A DNA stretch of 64,000 nucleotides, from positions 1 to 64,000 of the forward strand of contig NZ_PJIN01000011.1 of the NCBI RefSeq assembly GCF_002929705.1, given 5' to 3'. The notes under the pieces are model-generated. The model was not told where the DNA came from, did no database searches, and saw only the letters and a list, made by a program, of their open reading frames with translations. This document shows positions 39,098 to 47,309 of this stretch, piece after piece. The stretch comes from Arthrobacter sp. N199823. GTDB lineage: Bacteria; Actinomycetota; Actinomycetes; Actinomycetales; Micrococcaceae. The stretch's first letter is position 1; each line of letters starts with the position of its first letter. A program made the position numbers and the translations under genes.

Positions 39098-40153
39098 GTG
39101 ACCAGTAGCGAAGCAGCTTCGCAACGGATCCCTCCGTTCATGACATTGGGGTCGGCACGTTCTAATGCCTCAAATCAATCTAATTCGATTGATAAACGCT
39201 CACACAGCGTCAATTCAACTGTTTCACGTGAAACAAAGGCGGATGCATTGAGTCCAATGGATGATGCCTTCGATGACAATAGCCCTATTGCCAGCCAGCT
39301 GGTCAGTGAGACCAGGCGACGTGAGCGGCTGCTAGGACGGAAACTTCCCCGCCCGGTAGCGACGCGTATCCTGACTGTTGCCAATCAAAAGGGTGGAGTG
39401 GGCAAGACCACAACCACCGTCAATATTGCCGCAGCCCTAGCGTCAGCGGGTCTGCAAGTGCTCGTGATCGACAACGACCCACAAGGTAACGCTTCCACGG
39501 CGCTGGGCGTCCCGCATCATGCCGATGTTGACAGTATCTATGATGTCCTCATCAATGACGTCCCCATGGCCGATGTGGTGGCACAGTGCCCTGACATTGC
39601 CAATTTGTACTGCGCGCCAGCAACTATCCACCTTGCCGGCGCGGAGATTGAATTGGTCTCCCTGGTTGCCCGTGAACAGCGGCTGCGTCGAGCCATTGAC
39701 GAGTATGTGAAATTCCGCGCCAAGAATGGTGAGGCACGACTTGATTTCATATTTATCGACTGCCCGCCAAGCCTTGGACTACTGACAGTCAATGCGTTCT
39801 GTGCAGCCAATGAGGTCATGATCCCCATCCAGTGTGAGTACTATGCACTGGAAGGTTTGAGCCAGCTCCTGAAGAACATTGAAATGATCCAGAAGCACTT
39901 GAATTCAGATTTGGTGGTCTCCACTATTCTGCTGACGATGTATGACGGACGCACCAATCTGGCCGCCCACGTAGCGGCAGATGTGCGTGAGCACTTTCCC
40001 GAGCAGGTTCTACAAGCCATGATTCCGCGTTCCGTTCGAATCTCCGAGGCTCCCAGCTACCAGCAGACAGTCATGACCTACGATCCCTCTTCGACTGGGG
40101 CGTTGTCATATCTCGAGGCAGCTGCTGAACTGGCCGAACGGTCCACGGTTTAA
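39098..40153 (+). CDS. parA: Chromosome-partitioning ATPase ParA (Soj)
   Basis: ParA forms ATP-dependent gradients on DNA that move ParB-parS complexes apart. After a Ser/Asn-rich N-terminal extension of about 85 residues comes the deviant Walker A VANQKGGVGKTTTT, then VIDNDPQGNAST and FIFIDCPPSLGLLT. The GTG at 39098 is the assigned start; AGGAAAG lies 13 bases away. A perfect parS site lies in the extension and is read as VSRET, suggesting that the extension tolerates a DNA-level function. Confidence 0.95.
   Translation: MTSSEAASQRIPPFMTLGSARSNASNQSNSIDKRSHSVNSTVSRETKADALSPMDDAFDDNSPIASQLVSETRRRERLLGRKLPRPVATRILTVANQKGGVGKTTTTVNIAAALASAGLQVLVIDNDPQGNASTALGVPHHADVDSIYDVLINDVPMADVVAQCPDIANLYCAPATIHLAGAEIELVSLVAREQRLRRAIDEYVKFRAKNGEARLDFIFIDCPPSLGLLTVNAFCAANEVMIPIQCEYYALEGLSQLLKNIEMIQKHLNSDLVVSTILLTMYDGRTNLAAHVAADVREHFPEQVLQAMIPRSVRISEAPSYQQTVMTYDPSSTGALSYLEAAAELAERSTV
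39220..39235. other. parS: parS site 1 (perfect, inside parA)
   Basis: This is the canonical 16-base palindrome TGTTTCACGTGAAACA, with all 16 bases matching the parS consensus, located in the 5' part of parA. Confidence 0.97.
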
Positions 40154-40242
40154 AACGATTGTTCAGCTAGAATCGTTGCAATTCACTATGAAATTCATCA
40201 GAAACCACACAACTCGGGTTTCATTCAACGGAGGATGTCTCA

Positions 40243-41256
40243 ATGACTGACAAGCGCAGGGGTCTTGGCCGTGGATTAGGAGCCCTGATCCCGAACTCTT
40301 CTGGCGATGAGACAGGGTCTTCACAGCCCACACGCCCCGTGGACCTGTTCTTCCCGGAGCCTAAGAGTCGTAAAACAGCGACAACTCCCAGCAGGGCAAC
40401 GAAGAAACCTGCTGTTGCTGAGCAGCCAGAACTTGTGGAAGTTCCAGGCGCAACATTTATGGAGTTGCCGGTAGGCGAGATCCATCCCAACCGTAAGCAG
40501 CCACGTTCTGTCTTTGATGAAGACGATATGGCTGAACTTGTTCATTCAGTCCGTGAAATTGGTGTTCTGCAGCCCATCGTGGTCCGTAAATCCACGGAAC
40601 AGGGTGATCAGCCTTACGAATTGGTCATGGGTGAGCGTCGTTGGCGAGCAAGTCAGGCCGCTGGTTTGGCGACGATCCCTGTCATTGTCAGGGAAACTAC
40701 CGATGACAATCTGCTCCGTGACGCGTTGCTCGAGAACTTGCACCGCAGCCAGCTCAATCCTCTCGAAGAAGCGGCTGCTTACCAGCAGTTGCTGGAGGAT
40801 TTCGGCACCACTCACGAACAGTTGGCGGACCGAATTGGCCGCTCAAGGCCTCAGGTTTCTAATACTCTGCGGTTATTGAAGCTTCCTCCGGTGGTTCAGC
40901 GTCGGGTGGCAGCCGGAGTCTTATCAGCCGGTCACGCACGCGCATTGCTGGCATTGCCTGATGCGGTGGCCATGGAGAACCTTGCGCAGAAGATCGTGGC
41001 TGAGGGGATGTCCGTCAGGGCCACGGAGGAGGCTGTTCAGCTTCACCATGCTCCGCTTGACGGCAAGAAGGCGACTGGAAAGAATCCGAGCCCACGTCAT
41101 GAACGCCTGGATTTCCTGGCCACGTCACTGGCTGACAGGCTCGACACGAATGTCAAGATTTCTTTGGGCGCTCGTAAGGGAAAGGTCAGTATCGAGTTTG
41201 CATCTGTCGAAGACCTCAACCGCATCATGGATGTTTTGAGCCCTGGCGGTAGTTAG
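40243..41256 (+). CDS. parB: Chromosome-partitioning protein ParB (Spo0J)
   Basis: ParB is a CTP-dependent clamp that loads at parS and spreads. Of the 337 residues, the N-terminal CTPase/ParB-N domain has ELPVGEIHPNRKQPR, the Arg-rich GERRWRASQAAG box, and ENLHRSQLNPLEEAAAY. The helix-turn-helix has TTHEQLADRIGRSRPQVSNTLRLLKLP, and a C-terminal dimerisation region closes the chain. ATG 40243 has a GGAGG ribosome binding site. It is followed at once by a palindrome that contains a parS site. Confidence 0.96.
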   Translation: MTDKRRGLGRGLGALIPNSSGDETGSSQPTRPVDLFFPEPKSRKTATTPSRATKKPAVAEQPELVEVPGATFMELPVGEIHPNRKQPRSVFDEDDMAELVHSVREIGVLQPIVVRKSTEQGDQPYELVMGERRWRASQAAGLATIPVIVRETTDDNLLRDALLENLHRSQLNPLEEAAAYQQLLEDFGTTHEQLADRIGRSRPQVSNTLRLLKLPPVVQRRVAAGVLSAGHARALLALPDAVAMENLAQKIVAEGMSVRATEEAVQLHHAPLDGKKATGKNPSPRHERLDFLATSLADRLDTNVKISLGARKGKVSIEFASVEDLNRIMDVLSPGGS

Positions 41257-41266
41257 TAGCTTTAAT

Positions 41267-41304
41267 GAGAGCGGCGGTGTTTCACGTGAAACACCGCCGC
41301 TCTC
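41267..41304. terminator. parS: 38-bp perfect palindrome: terminator with parS site 2 at its centre
   Basis: GAGAGCGGCGGTGTTTCAC (41267-41285) is followed at once by its exact reverse complement (41286-41304). The central 16 bases, 41278-41293, are a perfect parS. A GTTT follows. As RNA the arms make a strong hairpin 11 bases past the parB stop, so it plausibly ends the parAB transcript while also being a ParB loading site. Confidence 0.85.
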
Positions 41305-41417
41305 GCGTTTAAGGCGGTTCTCCTGGATTGATCCTAAGGATTCATTTTTTGAGGCGCACTGCCGCGAGATGGCCTTCGAGTGCATCGCAATTCGTCGGAC
41401 TCATTAGAGTTGAGTGA

Positions 41418-41433
41418 TGTTTCACGTGAAACG
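41418..41433. other. parS: parS-like site 3 (15/16)
   Basis: TGTTTCACGTGAAACG differs from consensus only in the last base. It starts 140 bases after site 2. Confidence 0.9.
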
Positions 41434-41665
41434 CGAAACGTCAGTAAAGCCGTCGTGCGTGAGCGGTGTCAAGACATGCCGGGGGAATCGCGACAAGCTT
41501 GCCGCGCAGTTTTTCTCGTGGAGTCATTTGATGATGCCCGCAGGGGTGGCTGGTTCATTGGGCCTTGCTTGCTGTTGTCAGTGGCAGCAGTTCGCTGGCG
41601 ACGCCTTGGACCAAGTGTTGGAAGACTGCCGCAGTCACGGGACTGTTCCTTGTGGCCCATTTCGT

Positions 41666-42201
41666 CTAGACGGTGCTCTTCAAGTTCCCAATGTCCGTTA
41701 GGACTCGTTGGTATGGGATGGCCGGCAGCTCATACGTCACGATGGTCTTGGCTCGCGAACGGATCTTCTTGAGGATTCTGCGCTGGGGGTTGAAGTGGTT
41801 CGTCAGCGGGCGTTGAAGCTCCCAGTTGATGAATTCGCTGGCATTGTCACTCTCGAGGAAATGGATCGAACACAGCAAGGCCTCGGTCGCGTCCCTGGTG
41901 GCTTCGAACATGTATCTCTGGGCTTTGCTCATCATCGGCAGCGACTCGGTCCACCCCGTGGCAGTGTCAGTGACATCAAGGGTGAAGCAGAAGCCTTCCG
42001 TGTAATGCCCGCATTGTGGCCGGGCACGACGTGGCCTCAAAAAGCTCAGTGCCAAGGCCAGCCGCAGTGCCTTGCACGCGTGGCAGCGATGCCAGTGCGA
42101 GTCAATGTGCACAACTTATCCAAAATGGCCCTCTTGGCGTCCCTATCAGGACGGGCGTACCGGAGGTCGGTGGTCTCAGTGAGTGCTCTACGCTGACTCA
42201 T
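41666..42201 (-). pseudogene. Decayed DDE (rve integrase-type) transposase remnant
   Basis: Reading leftwards from an ATG at 42201, the first part encodes an N-terminal helical region (LRYARPDRDAKRAILDKLC) and then runs to a stop in that frame. A frame ending at 41666 continues with CFTLDVTDTATGW, ESDNASEFIN and LTNHFNPQRRIL. The first two carry the first and second catalytic Asp of an integrase-type transposase. The sequence jumps from EFIN to the C-terminal part, so the segment with the catalytic Glu is missing. About 180 of an expected 400 or more codons remain. No terminal repeats were found. Confidence 0.75.
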
Positions 42202-43205
42202 CGAATCCTCCACGGCTCATCGTCCTGCCAGCAGCTGTCAGCGTGGCAGACGCGCCGGAGACGGCTTTGGCTGTTTGCGGGGTTTCACTTGACGAGCCCT
42301 CTTGCGGTTGCACGCACTCTCGGGTGAAATAATGAATTCTGCGTGTGGGACTTGTGGGTACCGAATCACCTAATGATGCAATAGAGCCCACCTGCTATGG
42401 TTCCTAAGGTAAAGGGGGAGTCTAGTGGCCGCGCGGGAGCTGATGGGAGCCGCCTTGGAGGCGATCTTAGAGCCTCAGTAGGGGCTGCGTGGCATCCCTG
42501 GCGGGAATGCCTGCCGTGACGCCTCAGGGACGCCCTGATGGCTGCCGCCGGACTTCATGGCATCTGAGGGCGACCTCTATGGGCCTTAGCCGCGTAGGAG
42601 GACACGAAGTGTGTGGTTTCGTCAATTCGCAGGATTGCCCTTTGCAGGCTAGCGGCACCTGCGTGTGCCGATGTGGGGACACGCAGACTCGTTGAATGCA
42701 GAACCCGGAAATGACACCGCAACCCGTCAATGACATGGCGCGGCTCTGCATGTCTGATCGTGCCAGGATCCAGCTGGACCTGGGGACTGTTTCCCTCATG
42801 CAGCTCAGGGGAGAGTGATGCGCGGCTCCTCGGGTTTCGCTAGGGGGCGGTCTTGGGTCACCAGCCTTAGGTCCCGAGTCCGAGGTAGATAGCACCTCTC
42901 GGGCTTCTACTTTCAGGGACTCTGTCAGTGCAGCTAACGGTGGTTTCACGTGAAACGGACCGTCCTGCCGTTCGGTGTCGTGGTGCCTTGAGTAGCTCGC
43001 CCGTCGGGCGTCCGCGGAAGCGCAGGGATGCTGGCCGGCTTAGATGCTGTCTGCAGCTAGTCACGCCACCCACCAACTGAATGTTTCACGTGGAACGGAG
43101 CATTGTCAGTGAGGATAGCTACTAGTCCGACGTCCCTGTAATGAACTGCGCCAAGGATTGCGTAGATGTAGGGTGAGTCGAACAACGCAACTACTTGGGG
43201 GTAAC
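42202..43205. other. Non-coding stretch upstream of the hen1-pnkp pair with two parS-like sites
   Basis: Short overlapping frames are present, but none is convincing. Supported content: GGTTTCACGTGAAACG at 42942-42957 (14/16 to parS) and TGTTTCACGTGGAACG at 43082-43097 (14/16), again exactly 140 bases apart. The promoter of hen1-pnkp should be in the right part but was not defined. The stretch 41305-41665 left of the transposase remnant also holds no supported gene apart from parS-like site 3. Confidence 0.6.
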
Positions 43206-44585
43206 TTGCTCGTCACGATTACTTACACCGGTCCGAACGCGAGCGATCTGGGCTATCTGCTCCACAAAAACCCCGGTAAAGTTCAGCCCTTCGAGCTCAA
43301 CGTGGGGGTAGCCACCGTCTTCTACCCCGAGGTCACAGCCGAACGGTGTACGGCAGCGCTACTTCTGGAAGTAGACGCGATTGACTTGGTGCGCAACAAA
43401 CACATTCGCATGGGAACGCGGGACTCGTTAGATCACTACATTAATGACAGGCCATATGTGTCCTCGTCTCTCATGTCCGTTGCCTTGGGGAAGGTTTTCA
43501 GCACCGCCATGAGTGGACGATGCAACGAGCGTCCTGAACTCGCCGCTAGCCCTCTGGAGTTGGTCATTCAACTCTCATCCGTTCCTGTCATGGGTGCGCC
43601 AGGGTTCGCCACGAGTCTCTTTGAGCCGCTTGGATGGAACGTCAATGAAGTACCTATCCCTTACGACTCAAAATTTCCCACCTGGGGGGACTCCTCATAC
43701 GTGAAAATCACGTTGACCGGCACGATGCTGCTCAACGATGCACTACGACAGATATATCTACTGTTGCCCGTCATGGAGGATGCCAAACACTATTGGGTCT
43801 CCGATGCTGAAGTTGGGAAACTCATGCGGGCCGGTGCTGGCTGGTTGGAGACGCATCCGCAGCGGGCAATGATCATTCAACGATATCTGGCGCATCAGAG
43901 GAACATGACTGAAAAAGTAGCTTTTCATGACGAAGAAGACGGAAGTGACACCGGTGACGCTGCCCAGTTGGTACCGGCAAGGAAAGCCCTGCGTAGTCTG
44001 AGGCTCGAGGCTGTCCTGACGGCACTCCATGAGCTTGGTACCAGAAGAGTTGTTGACATGGGCTGTGGCGAAGGTGCCTTGTTGCAGAAGCTATTCTCCG
44101 ACCCAACGTTCTCCTCGATTGTTGGTACTGATGTATCGCCGCACATGCTCAACAGGGCCGAAGAACGGCTAAGGTTACGCGAGCTTAGCGATAGGCAAAG
44201 GGAACGAGTACGTCTGCTGCAGTCCTCTGCCACTTATCTGGATGACAGATTGAGGGACTATGACGCAGTTGTCCTCATGGAAGTAGTGGAACACATTGAG
44301 CCAGAGCGACTAGCTGCATTGGAGAGTTCTGTTTTCGGGTACGCAAAACCAAAGGCCGTCGTGGTGACCACACCCAATGCCGAGTTTAACTCCTTGTACC
44401 CACAGCTTCCGTCAGGTTCCTTCCGGCACCCAGACCACAGATTTGAATGGAGCCGAGCCGAATTCGATCAATGGATAGTGAGCATAGCTTCAACTTACGG
44501 TTATAGGGCTGAACGTCGAAGCATCGGAGATGCTGATGAGCTCCTTGGTGCACCAACACAGATGGCAATCTTTAAGAGGGCATGA
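43206..44585 (+). CDS. hen1: Hen1: 3'-terminal RNA ribose 2'-O-methyltransferase
   Basis: Bacterial Hen1 methylates the 2'-OH at the 3' end of a broken RNA before Pnkp seals it, protecting the repaired site from being cut again. A TTG at 43206 after GGGGGTAAC gives 459 residues starting LLVTITYTGPNASDLGYLL, the family's typical opening; a longer frame from 43158 is less likely. The N-terminal half is the ligase-activating domain. The C-terminal methyltransferase has VDMGCGEGALLQ (near 285), metal-binding EVVEH (359-363) and FRHPDHRFEW (near 406-415). It overlaps pnkp by four bases. Confidence 0.93.
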   Translation: MLVTITYTGPNASDLGYLLHKNPGKVQPFELNVGVATVFYPEVTAERCTAALLLEVDAIDLVRNKHIRMGTRDSLDHYINDRPYVSSSLMSVALGKVFSTAMSGRCNERPELAASPLELVIQLSSVPVMGAPGFATSLFEPLGWNVNEVPIPYDSKFPTWGDSSYVKITLTGTMLLNDALRQIYLLLPVMEDAKHYWVSDAEVGKLMRAGAGWLETHPQRAMIIQRYLAHQRNMTEKVAFHDEEDGSDTGDAAQLVPARKALRSLRLEAVLTALHELGTRRVVDMGCGEGALLQKLFSDPTFSSIVGTDVSPHMLNRAEERLRLRELSDRQRERVRLLQSSATYLDDRLRDYDAVVLMEVVEHIEPERLAALESSVFGYAKPKAVVVTTPNAEFNSLYPQLPSGSFRHPDHRFEWSRAEFDQWIVSIASTYGYRAERRSIGDADELLGAPTQMAIFKRA

Positions 44586-47188
44586 TTATGAGTGAATTAG
44601 CAATCCCGGAGCTCTGCCTAGTGGTGTTGATCGGACCAAGCGGCTCCGGAAAATCCACATTTGCAGCCAATAACTTTGGAACATTCGAAACGCTTAGCAG
44701 TGACTTCTTCCGGGGGATGGTCTCCAATGACATGAATGACCAAGGTGCAACCAAGGCAGCATTTGAATCACTGAATTTCGTCGCTGGCAAGCGTCTCGAT
44801 GCAGGGCTCCTGACCGTGATAGATGCTACAAGCGTCCAAGCGGATGCGCGGCGACAATTGGTGGCACTGGCCAAGGCCCACGACGTGCTGCCTGTGGCCA
44901 TAGTTCTTGATGTGCCCTTGTCTGTCAGTCTTGAACGCAACGACAGTAGAACCGACCGAACCTTGGATCACCACATCATCAAGCGCCAGCACGAACAATT
45001 GCGACGTTCACTAAAAGGCCTTGGTAGAGAGGGCTTCAGGAAGATTCATACTTTGGAATCTGTCGAGGCCACGGAGAAGGCTAGTATTCGCCGGGAACCG
45101 CTGCTCAACGATTTCCGGTTTGATGAGGGACCCTTCGACGTCATCGGAGATGTCCATGGGTGTTTAAGCGAACTGTGCACGCTCCTAGAGAAGTTGGGCT
45201 ACCGACTCACTCGAGATGGACAGGGGCGAGTACTTGGCGCAGAGCATCCCCAGAGACGGAAAGCGATCTTCGTTGGAGACCTCGTAGATAGGGGACCTGA
45301 TAGCCCAAGTGTCCTCCGGCTGGTCATGGGAATGGTGGCGCAGGGAAATGCGAGAGCGGTTCCCGGGAACCATGAGGACAAGCTCGTTAAGGCCTTGGAC
45401 GGGAAGAAGGTTCAAACGTCCCATGGCCTAGCACAGACTCTGGCTCAATTGGCTACAGAGCCTGAAGAGTTCAGGCTCGAGGTCAAGAACTTCTGCCGTG
45501 GATTGGTTTCGCACTTGGTCTTGGACCAAGGACGATTGGTGGTGGCACATGCAGGCATGATCGAGGCCTATCAGGGGCGAGCTTCAGCGCGAGTCAGAGC
45601 CTTCGCTCTGTATGGGGACACTACGGGAGAAACTGACGAGTATGGACTTCCTGTCCGGTATGCCTGGGCCAATGACTACAGAGGCGAGGCTGCTGTTCTC
45701 TATGGACACACCCCGACACTGGAAGCTGAGTGGGTCAACGGGACTATGTGCTTGGATACCGGGTGCGTCTTTGGCGGGAAGCTAACTGCGTTGCGTTATC
45801 CCGAAAGGGAAGTTGTACAGGTGCCTGCCGAGAAGATGTGGTTCCCACCCGCCAAGCCACTGACTCCTGCACACGCTGCGAAGCAATCTGGCTCTGTGCC
45901 TCCTGGGGGAGGCGCTGCCCAGGATCCCGGTGAGCGTACCGACGGCATGCTCAAGATGAGTGACATTCTTGGAAAGCAGACGATCCAAACCAGCATCCAT
46001 GGACGCGTCAGCATTCGACAAGAGCAAGCAGCCGGCGCACTTGAGGTCATGAGCCGTTGGGCGACGGATCCACGCTGGATGCCATATTTGCCACCCACCA
46101 TGAGCCCGGTAGCTACATCGAAACTACCTGACCATCTGGAGCATCCAGCTGAGGCCTTTGAGTCGTACAACAAGGTTGGGGTTGAGGCTGTCATCTGCGA
46201 AGAGAAGCACATGGGTTCCCGGGCCGTGGTGCTGCTAACTCGCAATCCAGTGAAATTCGATGCACTTCCTGGGTGGCGCGGCACCGTGTACACGAGGACA
46301 GGTAGACCATTCTTTGAACAGAAGACAACTGATGAGTTTCTGAGCCGAATCGATGCCGCGGTGGAAGAGGCTGGTCTCTGGGAGGAGCTGGCAACTGACT
46401 GGATCTTGTTGGACGCAGAACTTCTTCCATGGTCATTCAAAGCGGACGATATGATACGTGGCCAGTACGCCGCTGTGGGTGCCAGCGCCACCAGCGGTCT
46501 GGATGACGCCGTAGTAGCCCTAGAGCAGGCACTTGATTCTGGCGCTGACGTTGCTGCGCTACTCCGTAGAATTCGATCCCGTCAAGAGAATGCGGCTGCC
46601 TACATCGCTGCTTATCAAAACTACACCGCACCCACCATTGGACCGGAAGGCGTACAACTTGCTCCTTTTCAAGTGTTGGCATCTGAAGGGGCGGTACATT
46701 CTGGGCGGGACCACACGTGGCATCTTGATCTGGTGGACAAGCTCGTGAAGGCTGACCCGGTACTTATCCGTCCGACCCGACACATCGTGATCAGCACGGG
46801 CAGCAAGGATTCCACCTCTGCAGGAGTGAAGTGGTGGCAGGAACTGACAGCTGATGGTGGTGAGGGGATGGTAGTGAAACCGCTGAAGAACCTTGCGCTT
46901 AGGTCTGGAAAATCTCGCGGCGGCAAAGATCTTGTGCAACCTGGTATTAAGGTTCGGGGACGCGAGTACCTGCGCATGGTCTACGGTCCTGACTACACGG
47001 ACCCCCATAACCTGATGAGACTGAAAGACAGAAACCTAGCCCTGAAAAGATCACTGGCGCTACGAGAGTATGCGCTGGGCATCGAGGCATTGGATCGGTT
47101 GGTTGCTGGTGAGCCCCTATGGAGAGTTCATCAGGCAGTCTTTGGGGTGTTGGCGCTGGAGTCAGATCGTGTTGACCCTCGGCTTTGA
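44582..47188 (+). CDS. pnkp: Pnkp: polynucleotide kinase-phosphatase-ligase for RNA repair
   Basis: This three-domain RNA end-healing and sealing enzyme works with Hen1. The N-terminal 5'-kinase has P-loop GPSGSGKS (18-25). The central metallophosphatase (2',3'-phosphatase) has GDVHGC (189-194), GDLVDRG (232-238), GNHEDK (262-267), VAHAG (321-325) and YGHTP (374-378). The C-terminal ligase/adenylyltransferase has EEKHMGSR with nucleotide-accepting K542, and later EGMVVKP. The length of 868 residues matches the characterised clostridial enzyme. All catalytic motifs are intact. It starts at ATG 44582 inside the hen1 stop, or two codons later. Confidence 0.95.
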   Translation: MIMSELAIPELCLVVLIGPSGSGKSTFAANNFGTFETLSSDFFRGMVSNDMNDQGATKAAFESLNFVAGKRLDAGLLTVIDATSVQADARRQLVALAKAHDVLPVAIVLDVPLSVSLERNDSRTDRTLDHHIIKRQHEQLRRSLKGLGREGFRKIHTLESVEATEKASIRREPLLNDFRFDEGPFDVIGDVHGCLSELCTLLEKLGYRLTRDGQGRVLGAEHPQRRKAIFVGDLVDRGPDSPSVLRLVMGMVAQGNARAVPGNHEDKLVKALDGKKVQTSHGLAQTLAQLATEPEEFRLEVKNFCRGLVSHLVLDQGRLVVAHAGMIEAYQGRASARVRAFALYGDTTGETDEYGLPVRYAWANDYRGEAAVLYGHTPTLEAEWVNGTMCLDTGCVFGGKLTALRYPEREVVQVPAEKMWFPPAKPLTPAHAAKQSGSVPPGGGAAQDPGERTDGMLKMSDILGKQTIQTSIHGRVSIRQEQAAGALEVMSRWATDPRWMPYLPPTMSPVATSKLPDHLEHPAEAFESYNKVGVEAVICEEKHMGSRAVVLLTRNPVKFDALPGWRGTVYTRTGRPFFEQKTTDEFLSRIDAAVEEAGLWEELATDWILLDAELLPWSFKADDMIRGQYAAVGASATSGLDDAVVALEQALDSGADVAALLRRIRSRQENAAAYIAAYQNYTAPTIGPEGVQLAPFQVLASEGAVHSGRDHTWHLDLVDKLVKADPVLIRPTRHIVISTGSKDSTSAGVKWWQELTADGGEGMVVKPLKNLALRSGKSRGGKDLVQPGIKVRGREYLRMVYGPDYTDPHNLMRLKDRNLALKRSLALREYALGIEALDRLVAGEPLWRVHQAVFGVLALESDRVDPRL

Positions 47189-47216
47189 TGACCAGAATCT
47201 AAGATTGATGACCGGA

Positions 47217-47232
47217 TGTTCCACGTGAAACA
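47217..47232. other. parS: parS-like site 6 (15/16)
   Basis: TGTTCCACGTGAAACA differs from consensus at one base. It lies between pnkp and the HNH pseudogene. Confidence 0.88.
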
Positions 47233-47309
47233 TGAACGAACGAATCGATGTGCTGATGGGGGATAACGTACCAGGGAAGCCCTGCGGGGATCGAGCGGAG
47301 GGTCTGGTG

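Noticed and set aside
42524-42949. Minus-strand frame of 141 codons between the transposase remnant and hen1
   Set aside because: Low-complexity Ser/Arg/Pro content with no motif; it spans a parS-like site and looks like chance.
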